Origin: Hyphomicrobiales bacterium
GTDB lineage: Bacteria; Pseudomonadota; Alphaproteobacteria; Rhizobiales; Rhizobiaceae
Direction: 5' to 3'
NCBI GenBank assembly: GCA_900474095.1
Contig: UCOA01000025.1
Span: 62,001-126,000 of the forward strand
DNA: 64,000 bases
The notes under the pieces were generated by a model that saw nothing but the letters and a program-made list of their open reading frames with translations, was not told where the DNA came from and made no database searches. Shown piece after piece: positions 10,626 through 23,329 of the stretch (the stretch's first letter is position 1; the number at the start of each line of letters is the position of its first letter). The translations under genes and the position numbers were made by a program.

Positions 10626-11552
10626 ATGAGTGGTAAGCACGTCGCTGTCCTGATGGGCGGATTTTCTTCGGAGCGGCCGGTCAGCCTGTCGTCCGGGGCT
10701 GCGTGCGCCGATGCTCTGGAGGCCGAAGGCTATCGCGTCACCCGCATCGACGTTGATCGCAACGTCGCCTCCGTCCTTGCGGATCTGCGTCCCGACGTCG
10801 CCTTCAACGCTCTGCACGGACCCTTCGGGGAAGACGGTACGATCCAGGGCATCCTGGAATATCTCGAAATCCCCTACACCCATTCAGGCGTTCTGGCGTC
10901 GGCGCTCGCCATGGACAAGGCGCAGGCGAAGCATGTCGCAAGTGCCGCTGGCATTCCGATAGCCGAGGCACGGATCATGGATCGCCACGATTTCGGCACG
11001 AAGCACCCAATGAAGCCCCCTTATGTCGTCAAACCGGTCCGCGAAGGCTCTAGCTTCGGCGTCGTCATCGTCAAGGAAGACCAGTCGCATCCGCCGCAGG
11101 TGATCACCTCCAGCGAGTGGCGCTACGGCGACCGGGTGATGGTCGAGCGCTATGTTTACGGGCGCGAACTGACCTGCGGCGTCATGGGTGACACGGCACT
11201 TGGCGTGACGGAGATCATTCCGCAGGGGCACGCCTTTTACGATTATGATTCAAAGTATGTAAAAGGCGGTTCAAAACACGTCATTCCGGCAGATATTTTA
11301 CCGAATATTTACCAAAAAATACAAACACTCGCAGTCAAGGCGCATCAGGCGATTGGATGCCGCGGCGTAAGCCGCTCCGACTTCCGCTTTGACGACCGTT
11401 TCTCTGAAGACGGAGAGCTCATCTGGTTGGAGGTCAACACTCAGCCCGGAATGACTCCAACCTCTCTGGTGCCTGAAATGGCGGCGCATGCCGGCCATAC
11501 ATTCGGTGAATTCCTCAGGTGGATGGTGGAGGACGCGTCGTGTTTGCGTTGA
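10626..11552 (+). CDS. ddl: D-alanine--D-alanine ligase
   Basis: Makes the D-Ala-D-Ala dipeptide used by MurF. The ATP-grasp protein has 308 aa from ATG 10626, chosen because GGGGA lies 5 bases upstream and the product starts [16 protein letters not shown] as in the family. The frame is open further up (ATG 10611 and beyond) but that extension looks non-coding. Landmarks are LHGPFGEDG, the [11 protein letters not shown] loop and the metal-binding end [15 protein letters not shown]. It overlaps ftsQ by 13 bases. Confidence 0.96.
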   Translation: MSGKHVAVLMGGFSSERPVSLSSGAACADALEAEGYRVTRIDVDRNVASVLADLRPDVAFNALHGPFGEDGTIQGILEYLEIPYTHSGVLASALAMDKAQAKHVASAAGIPIAEARIMDRHDFGTKHPMKPPYVVKPVREGSSFGVVIVKEDQSHPPQVITSSEWRYGDRVMVERYVYGRELTCGVMGDTALGVTEIIPQGHAFYDYDSKYVKGGSKHVIPADILPNIYQKIQTLAVKAHQAIGCRGVSRSDFRFDDRFSEDGELIWLEVNTQPGMTPTSLVPEMAAHAGHTFGEFLRWMVEDASCLR

Positions 11553-12472
11553 GAAGCAGGAAGGCAGCAAGGGTGCGTGCTCCGCTGGAGGCGGCTGATC
11601 TCGATGGTCAGCGCGTGCTGCCGCGGCCACTGCGCCGCGTCGTACGCTTCCTTATCAGCCTCGGAACCGGCCGCATCCATTTCGCACCGCACACCGGCAC
11701 TGCCTCGGCGCTGGCCTTCTTCGCTGCGACCGGCTTCTACGGCATGTCGCTCGGCGGCCACAGTCAGGACTTCGCGCAAACGACGACTACTGCTGTCGGT
11801 TTCGCGATCGAGGACGTCAAGGTCTCCGGCAATGACCAGACCTCGGAAATCGATATCCTCCAGCAGCTCGGCCTTGACGGCGCGACGTCGCTGGTGGCGC
11901 TCGACATCAATATCGCCCGCAAGCTGATCAGCGAGATGCCTTGGGTCGAGGACGTTGCCGTCCGCAAGGTTTATCCCGGTACGATCGAGGTCGGCCTCAA
12001 GGAGCGCAAGGCCTTCGGCATCTGGCAGCATGGCTCCGATCTTTCCCTGATCGAGGCGAGTGGCAGTGTGATCGCGCCGCTGCGCGACAACAAGTTCGCG
12101 GACCTGCCGTTGTTCGTCGGCCGCGACGCAGAGACGGCCGCCGCCGAGTTCTATCAGCGCTTTGCGCAGTGGCCGGAAATCTCAAAGCGCGTCAAAGCCT
12201 ATGTTCGCGTTGCCGGCCGCCGCTGGGACCTGATGCTCGATAACGGCATCACGATCAAGCTACCCGAACACGATATCGACCGCGCCATGCAGGTGCTGTC
12301 GACGATGGAGGAGGGGCAGCAGTTGCTGGAGCGCGATATCGCCGCGGTCGACCTGCGGCTCGAGGATCGCACCACGATACAGTTGACCCCCGAAGCCGCC
12401 GCCCGCCGGCAGGTGGTTCTGGAAGCGCGCACGAAGATGTTGAAGAAGCAGGAAAAGGAGAACCGTATATGA
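11540..12472 (+). CDS. ftsQ: Cell division protein FtsQ
   Basis: Bitopic inner-membrane division protein linking cytoplasmic and periplasmic divisome parts. It has a basic cytoplasmic N-terminus, one hydrophobic helix around residues 50-70, a POTRA domain ([25 protein letters not shown]) and the FtsQ beta domain. I chose GTG 11540 because GGAGGA sits at 11528-11533 and the product begins [11 protein letters not shown]; a GTG at 11519 would add 7 residues. Overlaps with ddl (13 bp) and ftsA (4 bp) point to coupled translation. Confidence 0.93.
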   Translation: MFALRSRKAARVRAPLEAADLDGQRVLPRPLRRVVRFLISLGTGRIHFAPHTGTASALAFFAATGFYGMSLGGHSQDFAQTTTTAVGFAIEDVKVSGNDQTSEIDILQQLGLDGATSLVALDINIARKLISEMPWVEDVAVRKVYPGTIEVGLKERKAFGIWQHGSDLSLIEASGSVIAPLRDNKFADLPLFVGRDAETAAAEFYQRFAQWPEISKRVKAYVRVAGRRWDLMLDNGITIKLPEHDIDRAMQVLSTMEEGQQLLERDIAAVDLRLEDRTTIQLTPEAAARRQVVLEARTKMLKKQEKENRI

Positions 12473-13800
12473 GTCTTTTCGGTTCTTCGAATTTTGGTCT
12501 GCCTCGCCTGAAGCCGCTTAATTCCAAGCGGTCGCATGTCGTTTCAGTGCTGGATATCGGTTCCACCAAGGTGGTCTGCATGATCGGACGGCTGACGCCG
12601 CGTGCCGAGAGCCAGATCCTGCCGGGTCGCACACATTCGATCGAGATTATCGGCATTGGCCATCACAAGTCCCGCGGCATGAAGAACGGCGTGATCGCCG
12701 ATCTCGACGCCGCCGAAAGCGTCGTTCGTCTCGCGGTCGATGCGGCAGAGCGCATGGCGGGCCTGACGATTGACAGCCTGATCGTCAACATCTCGGCGGG
12801 CCGGCTGCAGAGCGATATCTACACCGCTTCCATCGATCTCGGCGGACAGGAAGTCGACGCCGCTGACCTGAAAAAGGTTCTGGCCGCCGCTGGCCAGCAG
12901 TCGCTGCGCCAGGACCGCGTCATCCTGCATTCGCTGCCGACAGGCTTCTCGCTCGACGGCGAGCGCGGCATCCGCGATCCGCTGGCGATGTTTGGTGATT
13001 CGCTCGGTGTCGACATGCACGTGCTGACGGCCGAACGCGCCGCTCTGAAGAATCTCGAGCTCTGCATCAACCGCGCGCACCTGTCGGTCGAGGGCATTGT
13101 TGCAACCCCTTACGCAAGCGGTCTCGCAGCGCTGGTGGACGATGAAGTCGAACTCGGCTGCGCCGCCATCGACATGGGCGGCGGCACGACGACAATCTCC
13201 GTCTTTGCCGAAGGCAAGCTGGTGCACGCCGACGCCGTTTCGCTTGGCGGTCACCACGTCACGACCGATCTGGCGCGTGGCCTTTCGACCCGCATCGAGG
13301 ACGCAGAGCGTCTCAAGGTGGTGCATGGCTCGGCTCTGCCCAACAGCGCCGACGAACGCGACATCGTGTCGGTCGCGCCGATCGGCGAAGACGACCGCGA
13401 CCAGCCGACGCATGTGCCGCGCGCGCTGGTCTCGCGCATCGTACGCGCCCGCATCGAAGAGACGCTCGAACTCATCCGCGACCGTATCCAGCGTTCGGGC
13501 TTTTCGCCGATCGTCGGCAAGCGCGTCGTTTTGACGGGGGGCGCCAGCCAGCTGACAGGTCTGCCGGAAGCGGCGCGCCGCATCCTGGCCCGTAACGTCC
13601 GCATCGGCCGTCCGCTCGGCGTGTCGGGCTTGCCCGCAGCGGCCAAGGGCCCAGCCTTTTCGACGGCCGTCGGCCTGATGATCTATCCGCAGGTCGCAGA
13701 CATGGAAACGCACGCGACACAGGGCGGCCTGCTCTCGTCGCTCGCAGGAAACAACAGCCGTATCGCCCGGATGGGCCAATGGCTGAAAGAAAGCTTTTGA
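12469..13800 (+). CDS. ftsA: Cell division protein FtsA
   Basis: Actin-like ATPase that tethers FtsZ to the membrane and recruits later division proteins. It has 443 aa with LDIGSTKVVCMIGRL (phosphate 1), the AIDMGGGTTTISVF phosphate 2 loop and VVLTGGASQLTGL for the adenosine site. The C-terminal residues MGQWLKESF form the amphipathic membrane-targeting helix. It starts within the ftsQ stop (ATGA) and is followed by ftsZ after 92 bp. Confidence 0.97.
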   Translation: MSLFGSSNFGLPRLKPLNSKRSHVVSVLDIGSTKVVCMIGRLTPRAESQILPGRTHSIEIIGIGHHKSRGMKNGVIADLDAAESVVRLAVDAAERMAGLTIDSLIVNISAGRLQSDIYTASIDLGGQEVDAADLKKVLAAAGQQSLRQDRVILHSLPTGFSLDGERGIRDPLAMFGDSLGVDMHVLTAERAALKNLELCINRAHLSVEGIVATPYASGLAALVDDEVELGCAAIDMGGGTTTISVFAEGKLVHADAVSLGGHHVTTDLARGLSTRIEDAERLKVVHGSALPNSADERDIVSVAPIGEDDRDQPTHVPRALVSRIVRARIEETLELIRDRIQRSGFSPIVGKRVVLTGGASQLTGLPEAARRILARNVRIGRPLGVSGLPAAAKGPAFSTAVGLMIYPQVADMETHATQGGLLSSLAGNNSRIARMGQWLKESF

Positions 13801-13892
13801 GCCCTTCGGCTTCGGCTGACGGGATGCAATACGGGATTTAGTGATTTGGCCGGCTCGGCAAGGCGGCCAGAAACCAGGAAGGAACGGGTACA

Positions 13893-15692
13893 ATGACGAT
13901 CAACTTGCAAAAGCCGGATATCACCGAGCTGAAGCCTCGCATCACCGTCTTCGGTGTTGGCGGTGGCGGTGGCAACGCTGTCAACAACATGATCACGGCA
14001 GGGCTCGAAGGCGTCGATTTCGTCGTCGCCAACACCGATGCCCAGGCGCTGACCATGACCAAGGCCGAACGCATCATCCAGATGGGTGTTGCCGTGACCG
14101 AAGGCCTCGGCGCCGGCTCACAGCCGGAAGTCGGCCGTGCTGCCGCTGAAGAATGCATCGATGAAATCATCGATCACCTGAACGGCACACATATGTGCTT
14201 CGTCACCGCCGGCATGGGCGGCGGCACCGGCACCGGTGCTGCGCCGGTCGTTGCGCAGGCCGCCCGCAACAAGGGCATCCTGACAGTCGGCGTCGTTACC
14301 AAGCCGTTCCACTTCGAAGGCCAGCGCCGCATGCGTCTCGCCGATCAGGGCATCGCCGAACTGCAGAAGTCCGTCGACACGCTGATCGTCATTCCGAACC
14401 AGAACCTGTTCCGGATCGCCAATGACAAGACCACGTTTGCCGACGCGTTTGCGATGGCCGACCAGGTTCTCTATTCCGGCGTCGCCTGCATCACCGACCT
14501 GATGGTCAAGGAAGGCCTGATCAACCTCGACTTCGCCGACGTTCGTTCCGTGATGCGCGAGATGGGCCGCGCTATGATGGGTACTGGCGAAGCATCCGGC
14601 GAAGGCCGCGCAATGGCCGCCGCCGAAGCCGCGATCGCCAACCCGCTGCTCGACGAAACCTCGATGAAGGGCGCTCAAGGCCTGCTGATCTCGATCACCG
14701 GCGGCCGTGACCTGACGCTGTTCGAAGTCGATGAAGCTGCGACCCGCATCCGCGAGGAAGTGGATCCGGACGCCAACATCATCCTCGGCGCAACGTTCGA
14801 CGAAGAACTCGAAGGCCTCATCCGCGTGTCGGTCGTGGCAACGGGTATCGATCGCACGGCTGCGGAGGTCGCTGGTCGTTCTGCTGACTTTCGTCCGGTA
14901 GCAAGGCCGATCGTCCGTCCGTCCGCTGCGATCCCGGCGGCTCCGGTCCAGCAGGCCCCTGTCGCCGTTCAGCCGCAGCCGGCTCCGGTAGCCGCCCAGC
15001 CGGCGCCGGTCGCCCAGCAGTCGGTCGCCCAGCAGTCGATCGCCCCGCCGACCCAGTCGTCAGACGACATCGCTCGTGCGATCCGCGAAGCCGAATTGGA
15101 ACGCGAACTGTTCCTGTCGATGCCGCGCGGCGGTGTAACGCTTCCGGTTCAGCAGGCTCAGGAAGAGTTCCGTCCGCAGAGCAAGCTCTTCGCAGGCGCT
15201 GCTCCGATCGAGCATCCGGTCGTCCAGGCTGCCGCTCCGGTGCAGCGAACCGTTGAAACGGTGGCCTACCAGCCGCAGCCCGCCGTTCATGCCCAGGTTC
15301 GCCAGGAGCCGATTGCTCCGGTGATCCGCCAGCAGGCTGAGTCGGTCCGCATGCCGAAGGTGGAAGACTTTCCGCCGATGGTGAAGGCCGAAGCCGAGCA
15401 TCGTGCCCAGCCGGTGCCGCAGGAAGAACGCGGTCCGATGGGACTCCTGAAGCGAATCACCAGTTCGCTCGGTCGCCGCGACGAGGAAGACCACAATGTC
15501 ACCGCGGACATGACCGCCGGTGCGCCGAGCGGTGCCTCGCAACAGCGCCGCCCGCTGTCTCCCGAAGCAAGCGTCTACGCGCCGCGCCGGGCTGCTCCCC
15601 TTGACGACCGTGCCCGCGCCGCCTCGCAGCCGCGCGTGCATGAAGACGATCAGCTCGAAATCCCGGCGTTCCTGCGCCGCCAGTCGAACTGA
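13893..15692 (+). CDS. ftsZ: Cell division GTPase FtsZ (long-linker form)
   Basis: Tubulin-like GTPase that forms the Z-ring. The 599-residue protein has the GTP signature GGGTGTG at residues 109-115 and [11 protein letters not shown] in the T7 loop. After about residue 320 comes a linker of roughly 260 residues rich in Pro, Gln, Ala and Val with imperfect repeats ([20 protein letters not shown]). The C-terminus ends in the conserved peptide [13 protein letters not shown] that binds FtsA and other partners. The long linker is typical of rhizobial main FtsZ. AGGAACGGG precedes the ATG and a strong terminator follows the gene. Confidence 0.98.
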   Translation: MTINLQKPDITELKPRITVFGVGGGGGNAVNNMITAGLEGVDFVVANTDAQALTMTKAERIIQMGVAVTEGLGAGSQPEVGRAAAEECIDEIIDHLNGTHMCFVTAGMGGGTGTGAAPVVAQAARNKGILTVGVVTKPFHFEGQRRMRLADQGIAELQKSVDTLIVIPNQNLFRIANDKTTFADAFAMADQVLYSGVACITDLMVKEGLINLDFADVRSVMREMGRAMMGTGEASGEGRAMAAAEAAIANPLLDETSMKGAQGLLISITGGRDLTLFEVDEAATRIREEVDPDANIILGATFDEELEGLIRVSVVATGIDRTAAEVAGRSADFRPVARPIVRPSAAIPAAPVQQAPVAVQPQPAPVAAQPAPVAQQSVAQQSIAPPTQSSDDIARAIREAELERELFLSMPRGGVTLPVQQAQEEFRPQSKLFAGAAPIEHPVVQAAAPVQRTVETVAYQPQPAVHAQVRQEPIAPVIRQQAESVRMPKVEDFPPMVKAEAEHRAQPVPQEERGPMGLLKRITSSLGRRDEEDHNVTADMTAGAPSGASQQRRPLSPEASVYAPRRAAPLDDRARAASQPRVHEDDQLEIPAFLRRQSN

Positions 15693-15720
15693 TTTTCCAC
15701 CCGCCTTCCACCTTGCCGAA

Positions 15721-15749
15721 ATGCCCGGGTTTGCGCCCGGGCATTTTTT
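15721..15749 (+). terminator. Rho-independent terminator after ftsZ
   Basis: Arms ATGCCCGGG (15721-15729) and CCCGGGCAT (15736-15744) are perfectly paired and followed by five T. This ends the ddl-ftsQAZ unit. The remaining bases up to lpxC (15750-16015) hold no recognisable gene and presumably its promoter and leader. Confidence 0.88.
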
Positions 15750-16015
15750 ATGAATTATCAAATGGTTTCAGTGGTTACCTTGCGTAACAAAGCGAAAGAA
15801 ACATTGATTTGGAATGACAGTCCGGTGCCCTTATCTTCACACTCGGGACTGACGGGGCTGAACCGCGATTAGATGCATCGCTGACGTGCAGGTTGAACCG
15901 GGTGGTGGCGTATGGCGCCGCTATCCGACTGTATGTCTTGCGGCGTTTGAAACGCGCAGCTCCGGTCCAGGAAAAATTCGGCGGCAACGCCAGGAAGCAT
16001 TTGAAGGCGGGAAGC

Positions 16016-16954
16016 ATGGGACTGGGAATTGGACTGCTTGGGTTTCAGACGACGATTGCAAACTCTGTAACTCTTAGCGGCACGGGCGTTCACTCAGGCG
16101 CCGAGGTAGCAATCACGTTCCATCCGGCGGAACCCGATAGCGGCATCGTTTTTCAGCGGGTTGACGGCGAACGGACGGTGAGCGAATTCAGGGCCGTATC
16201 CTCGCAGGTTGGCAACACCGATCTCTGCACCGTTCTCGGTTTTTCCTCGTCCACCTCGATCGCGACGATCGAGCATGTGATGGCGGCGATCTACGCACTC
16301 GGTCTCGACAATCTTCTTATCGAGGTGCAGGGCGCCGAAATGCCGATCATGGACGGCAGCTCGGCACCCTTCATCGAAGCGATCGAGCAGACGGGCATCG
16401 AGACGCTTGCCGTCAAACGCCGCTATATCCGCATCCTCAAGCCGGTTCGCATCGAATCAGGCCCGTCCTGGTCTGAATTTACGCCCTATGATGGCATGCG
16501 TTTCGAAGTGGAGATCGATTTCGATTGCCCGCTGATCGGCCGCCAGGCCTGGAAGGGCGACATCACGCCGTCTGTCTTTAAGACCGAGCTGTCGCGTGCC
16601 CGCACCTTCGGGTTTATGCGCGACGTCGAGCGCATGTGGGCGGCCGGCCGCGGTCTGGGCTCGTCGCTTGAGAATTCTGTCGTCATCGCTGACGATAACA
16701 CGGTGATCAACATCGAGGGCCTGCGCTACACGGACGAATTCGCTCGCCACAAGACACTGGACGCGGTGGGCGACCTGGCTCTGGCCGGCGCGCCGTTCAT
16801 CGGCTGCTACCGTTCCTATCGCGGTGGCCATAAGATGAACGCCAACGCGCTGAAGGCGCTGATGAGCGATCCGACGGCGTACGAAATCGTCGAGACCGCA
16901 ACGCGTCGCCAGCGCGTGACCCCTCGCGAGGTCATCGCCGTCAACGCTCCGTAA
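16016..16954 (+). CDS. lpxC: UDP-3-O-acyl-N-acetylglucosamine deacetylase LpxC
   Basis: Zinc enzyme for the committed step of lipid A synthesis. From ATG 16016 it has 312 aa, the family length, starting MGLGIGLLGFQTTIANSVTLSG; the frame stays open to 15893 but that stretch looks like leader. Zinc ligands are visible as H87 in TIEHVMA and H245/D249 in RHKTLDAVGD. MDGSSAPF and the GGHKMN loop are also conserved. It has its own terminator at 17002-17027 and probably its own promoter. Confidence 0.95.
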   Translation: MGLGIGLLGFQTTIANSVTLSGTGVHSGAEVAITFHPAEPDSGIVFQRVDGERTVSEFRAVSSQVGNTDLCTVLGFSSSTSIATIEHVMAAIYALGLDNLLIEVQGAEMPIMDGSSAPFIEAIEQTGIETLAVKRRYIRILKPVRIESGPSWSEFTPYDGMRFEVEIDFDCPLIGRQAWKGDITPSVFKTELSRARTFGFMRDVERMWAAGRGLGSSLENSVVIADDNTVINIEGLRYTDEFARHKTLDAVGDLALAGAPFIGCYRSYRGGHKMNANALKALMSDPTAYEIVETATRRQRVTPREVIAVNAP

Positions 16955-17001
16955 GTGATTTCAGCTCTTCCCTGAGAGCAAAATCCGATCTGATCTTAGC
17001 C

Positions 17002-17027
17002 AAAGCCGGTCTTTTGACCGGCTTTTT
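17002..17027 (+). terminator. Rho-independent terminator after lpxC
   Basis: Arms AAAGCCGGTC (17002-17011) and GACCGGC (17016-17022) around a TTTT loop, followed by five T. Confidence 0.88.
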
Positions 17028-17153
17028 CATGATCCCGCCGCCACAAAATTGCGTTAATCGATCATCATGACGTTGCGGTCTTGTTGCATCTTGATCTAAA
17101 ACGCGGTTCATAGGCGGCGGTATTCTTACCGCTGTGCGAGTTGGGATTTACGA

Positions 17154-18020
17154 ATGGTATTTGCAGGCCAGTTTGAATTGAAGAAGATGGCACGTATTGC
17201 CGTCATCGCGCTTGCGGCTTCCGCGACCAGTGTGCTCGTGAGCGCCTGCCAGAACGATCCCGACATCGATATCACCAAGCTGACCGCGGAAACGGATCCG
17301 CCGGAAGTCCTCTACAATCAGGGGCTTGCCAACCTGAATGCCGGCAAGACGACGGAAGCGGCGCGCAAGTTCGATGCGATCGACCAGCAGCATCCGTTCT
17401 CGGAATATGCCCGCAAGGCGCTGGTCATGAAATCTTTCGTCAACTACCGCAATGGCCAGTATCAGGACGCCATCAACGGCGCGAGCCGTTACCTCAATCT
17501 CTATCCTGAATCCGAAGACGCCGCCTATGCGCAGTACATTGTCGGCCTTGCCTATTCGAAGCAGATCCCGGCGGTGACGCAGGACCAGAAGCCTGCGATG
17601 AAGACGATCGAGGCGATGCAGGCTGTCGTTACCAGATATCCGGAGTCGGACTATGTCGAGGATGCCGAGGCCAAGATCCGGTTTGCCAAGGATCAGCTGG
17701 CCGGCAAGGAAATGCAGGTCGGCCGCTACTATCTCGAGCGCAAGGAATATCTTGCTGCGGTGACCCGTTTCCGCTCCGTCGTCGAACAATATCCAAACAC
17801 CAACCAGGTGGAAGAAGCCCTGTCGCGGCTGGTGGAAAGCTATTTCGCCATGGGTATCACCACCGAAGCGCAGACGGCAGCGGCGGTTCTCGGTCATAAC
17901 TATCCGGATAGCCAATGGTACGCTGATTCTTACAAGCTGCTGCAGACCGGCGGCCTTGAACCGCGCGAAAGCGGCAATTCGTGGATTTCGCGCGCGGGCA
18001 AGAAGCTTCTGGGCGCTTGA
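17154..18020 (+). CDS. bamD: Outer membrane assembly lipoprotein BamD (ComL)
   Basis: TPR lipoprotein of the BAM complex, which folds beta-barrel proteins into the outer membrane. It has 288 aa with a signal peptide ending in the lipobox LVSAC (Cys32) and five TPR-like units. The phrases [22 protein letters not shown] and [17 protein letters not shown] are typical. ATG 17154 is the likely start, although an in-frame ATG at 17187 would also leave a complete signal peptide. Placement between lpxC and recN is standard for the group. Confidence 0.95.
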   Translation: MVFAGQFELKKMARIAVIALAASATSVLVSACQNDPDIDITKLTAETDPPEVLYNQGLANLNAGKTTEAARKFDAIDQQHPFSEYARKALVMKSFVNYRNGQYQDAINGASRYLNLYPESEDAAYAQYIVGLAYSKQIPAVTQDQKPAMKTIEAMQAVVTRYPESDYVEDAEAKIRFAKDQLAGKEMQVGRYYLERKEYLAAVTRFRSVVEQYPNTNQVEEALSRLVESYFAMGITTEAQTAAAVLGHNYPDSQWYADSYKLLQTGGLEPRESGNSWISRAGKKLLGA

Positions 18021-18093
18021 TGCATGTCGCCCAAAAGTGTGCGACTACGACATGCATGAAAATAAAGACCTAGGCGAAGAGATCTGAAACAGG

Positions 18094-19767
18094 ATGCTTT
18101 CACAGATTTCGATCCGCGATATCGTCCTGATCGAACGGCTTGACCTGTCCTTCGACGCCGGCCTGTCCGTGTTGACCGGGGAAACCGGTGCCGGAAAATC
18201 GATCCTGCTCGACAGTCTCTCGCTCGCGCTTGGCGGGCGCGGCGACGGTTCTCTGGTCCGCCACGGCGGCGACAAGGGGCAGGTGACGGCGGTCTTCGAT
18301 GTCGGCATGAGCCATCCCGCCCGCATCATGATCCGCGAAAACGGCATCGATGACGACGGTGACCTGATTTTCCGCCGGGTGCAATCGGCTGATGGCCGCA
18401 CCAAGGCCTATGTCAACGATCAGCCCGTTTCAGTCCAATTGATGCGCCAGGCAGGGCAGCTGCTCGTCGAAATCCACGGACAGCACGACGACCGCGCTCT
18501 CGTCGATACCCATGCCCACCGCACGTTGCTTGATGCCTTTGGCGGCCTTGCCGACGAGGCGGAGAATGTGGCGGGGCTCTACCGCGTCTGGAAGGATGCC
18601 GAGCGGACGCTGAAGAAGCACCGGGAGAAGGTGGAGGCCGCCGCCCGCGAAGCCGACTATTTGCGGTCGTCAGTGGATGAGCTGGAGGCTCTTTCGCCGC
18701 AGGATGGCGAAGAGGACGATCTCGCCGAACGCCGCTCGCGGATGATGAAGGCCGAGCGCATCGCTGTCGATATCAACGAGGCGAGCGATTTCCTCAATGG
18801 CAACGCGTCGCCGGTTCCGCTGATCGCCTCGTTGGTGCGTCGGCTCGAGCGCAAGAGCCATGAGGCGCCGGGGCTTCTCGAAGAGACGGTCGAGTATCTC
18901 GATACCGCGCTCAATCACCTGTCGGACGCGCAGATGGCGGTAGAGGCGGCGCTTCGGAAAACCGAATACGATCCGAAGGAACTGGAGCGCGTCGAGGAGC
19001 GCCTGTTTGCACTCAGGGCCGCGGCGCGCAAATATTCCGTGCCGGTAACGGCGCTTCCGGCTCTGGCCGTGAAGATGATTTCCGACCTTGCCGATCTCGA
19101 TGCCGGCGAAGAGAAGCTGAAGCAGCTCGACGCGCAGCTTGGCCTCGCCAAGCGCGCCTTCGATGCCGCCGCCGCCGCACTCTCCACGAAGCGCCACAAT
19201 ACGGCGTTGGCTCTGTCCGAGGCTGTCCTGGCCGAACTCCCGGCCTTGAAACTGGAACGGGCGCGGTTCATGGTTCAGGTGACCTCCGATCCGGACGATG
19301 CCACGGCGAATGGTATTGATGTCGTTGAATTCCACGTTCAGACCAACCCGGGGACACGCCCGGGCCCGATCATGAAAGTGGCTTCGGGCGGCGAGCTTTC
19401 GCGTTTCCTCTTGGCGCTGAAGGTGGCGCTTGCCGATCGCGGGTCAGCGCCGACCCTGGTCTTCGATGAAATCGATACCGGCGTTGGCGGTGCTGTCGCG
19501 GATGCCATCGGCCAGCGGCTGAAGCGCTTGTCGAAGACGGTGCAAGTGCTCTCCGTGACCCACGCTCCGCAGGTGGCGGCCCGCGCTGCGACCCATCTGC
19601 TGATATCCAAGGGGCCATCGGCGGAAAAGTCCGAAACCATCGCCACCCGCGTTGCCCGCATGGACGACACCGCCCGTACCGAGGAAATCGCCCGTATGCT
19701 CGCCGGCGCTTCGGTCACGGAGGAGGCGAGGGCGGCGGCAGTGAGGCTGTTGGCCGGGAACGTGTAG
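18094..19767 (+). CDS. recN: DNA repair ATPase RecN
   Basis: SMC-like ATPase that acts early in double-strand break repair. The 557-residue protein has Walker A GETGAGKS at residues 29-36, a long helical middle region (about 150-360) expected to form the coiled coil, and an ABC signature and Walker B at the C-terminus (SGGELSRFLLALK, LVFDEIDTGVGG). No LexA-type operator was obvious to me in the 73-bp gap after bamD. Confidence 0.97.
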   Translation: MLSQISIRDIVLIERLDLSFDAGLSVLTGETGAGKSILLDSLSLALGGRGDGSLVRHGGDKGQVTAVFDVGMSHPARIMIRENGIDDDGDLIFRRVQSADGRTKAYVNDQPVSVQLMRQAGQLLVEIHGQHDDRALVDTHAHRTLLDAFGGLADEAENVAGLYRVWKDAERTLKKHREKVEAAAREADYLRSSVDELEALSPQDGEEDDLAERRSRMMKAERIAVDINEASDFLNGNASPVPLIASLVRRLERKSHEAPGLLEETVEYLDTALNHLSDAQMAVEAALRKTEYDPKELERVEERLFALRAAARKYSVPVTALPALAVKMISDLADLDAGEEKLKQLDAQLGLAKRAFDAAAAALSTKRHNTALALSEAVLAELPALKLERARFMVQVTSDPDDATANGIDVVEFHVQTNPGTRPGPIMKVASGGELSRFLLALKVALADRGSAPTLVFDEIDTGVGGAVADAIGQRLKRLSKTVQVLSVTHAPQVAARAATHLLISKGPSAEKSETIATRVARMDDTARTEEIARMLAGASVTEEARAAAVRLLAGNV

Positions 19768-19776
19768 TTTGCGCTT

Positions 19777-22112
<2,336 letters not shown>

Positions 22113-22403
22113 CCGTTACCGTAATGCATGTCGTGGTGGTAGCCCTGGTCGGCCTTGCAAGCGTGGTCGGCCTTGGGCCTGCCATATCGCCGCCCGCCGC
22201 TGGGCCTCGTTACGCTCCCACCGCCGACCATCAGGGCGAGATGTCCAGAACGGCAACGCGACATGAAAGCGCATTACCGTGACTGAATTTCCTTCTCAAC
22301 CCGTGGCGCAAATTCGACGCGACACCTGTCGTCAAATAGTGTCCTATGGGTGCAGGCGACCGTAGAGCCGCCGTTTTTGAACGGAACCGAGGAACACCCA
22401 TCC
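22113..22403. other. Intergenic stretch after ligA with small repeats, no confident gene
   Basis: About 290 bp. The 12-mer TGGTCGGCCTTG occurs twice (22146-22157 and 22164-22175), and CATGTCG (22127-22133) is mirrored by CGACATG (22259-22265). A 52-codon frame from ATG 22128 has no ribosome site and no recognisable homology. It may be the decayed remains of a small gene. Confidence 0.4.
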
Positions 22404-23159
22404 ATGAAGCTTGCTACTCTGAAGGATTCGACCCGCGACGGAAAACTCGTCGTGGTATCGCGGGATCTGACGCGCTGCTCGGAAGTCGGCCATATCGCGC
22501 GCACGCTGCAGGCGGCGTTGGACGACTGGGCCTATGTCTCGCCCCGGCTGCAACGGGTTGCGATCGGCATGGAGACCGGCTCCCAGCCGACCATGCGCTT
22601 CCACGAACATGATGCGGCTTCGCCCTTGCCGCGCGCCTTCTTCTGGGCCGGTGGCTCCGGCGGTTTTTCCGGACCGCGGGACAGTCTTCGAGTTGCAGAA
22701 GGCGCCTCCGATATCGCCGTGACGGCGCAGGTCGCTGTGATCACCGACGATGTCGAGGCGCAGGCGGCAAGCGCTGATGCGAAGGAAGCTGTACTGCTCG
22801 TGCTGCTCGCCAGCGATGTGTCGCTCGGCGGAGCGGGGGCCGCGTCGACGTTTTCTCCGGTCGCCGTCACACCGGACGAATTGGGTGAAGGCTGGAATAC
22901 GGGCGAACTGGCATTGCTCGTTCGGCGCAACAGCAAGGCTCTCGACGGCGGCGAGACTGGCAGGAAAGAGACGGCCGAGATTGTTGCACAACACGCCACG
23001 TCCCGTGCGCTCGTGGCAGGCAGCATCATCGGCACAGGTCTCTGCAAGACATCCTGCGCCCTTTCCGTCGGTGATACCATTCGCATCGAAATGAACGATC
23101 GGACCGGACATTCCATCTTCGGGGCGATCGAGCAGACGGTGGAAACAGGCGGCAAATGA
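22404..23159 (+). CDS. Compact FAH-family protein lacking catalytic residues
   Basis: The first ~75 residues (MKLATLKDSTRDGKLVVVSR...) and the last ~20 (DRTGHSIFGAIEQTVE), plus VTPDELGE in the middle, match bacterial fumarylacetoacetate-hydrolase-fold proteins with the extra N-terminal domain. Those are usually about 330-340 aa; this one is 251. The segments around the active site appear missing or altered. The metal-binding E-x-E before VAVIT reads T-A-Q, and the loop after DVSL is shortened. The frame is nevertheless intact with no stop, and codon use resembles the neighbours. It may be a degenerating paralogue or a non-catalytic FAH-fold protein. It lies between ligA and panC on the same strand. 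Confidence 0.7.
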   Translation: MKLATLKDSTRDGKLVVVSRDLTRCSEVGHIARTLQAALDDWAYVSPRLQRVAIGMETGSQPTMRFHEHDAASPLPRAFFWAGGSGGFSGPRDSLRVAEGASDIAVTAQVAVITDDVEAQAASADAKEAVLLVLLASDVSLGGAGAASTFSPVAVTPDELGEGWNTGELALLVRRNSKALDGGETGRKETAEIVAQHATSRALVAGSIIGTGLCKTSCALSVGDTIRIEMNDRTGHSIFGAIEQTVETGGK

Positions 23160-23283
23160 TTGTTACGGCACGCCGGGAACCGATTTCCGGGCAGGCAATT
23201 CTTGAATTGTCTTTTTGCACTGCACACGTTAGGGAAATCTCGCCGGATTTTGCGGGGAGCCTCATGAAATCCGGTAGGAGCCA

Positions 23284-23302
23284 GCCGCCACGCTAAGGCG
23301 GC
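23284..23302 (+). promoter_or_regulatory. Small hairpin in the panC 5' leader
   Basis: GCCGCC (23284-23289) and GGCGGC (23297-23302) pair across seven bases, 28 bases before the panC start. There is no T tract. Its role is unknown. Confidence 0.35.
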
Positions 23303-23329
23303 AGCCTTGACGGATTGGAGGATCCCGGG

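Noticed and set aside
15893-16015. 41-residue upstream extension of LpxC
   Set aside because: LpxC proteins start with the GLLGFQTTI region; the extension lacks a ribosome site and overlaps the probable leader.
22128-22286. 52-codon plus-strand frame (MHVVVVALVGLASVV...) after ligA
   Set aside because: It superficially resembles a signal peptide, but it has no ribosome site, is made largely of a direct repeat and has no recognisable relatives.
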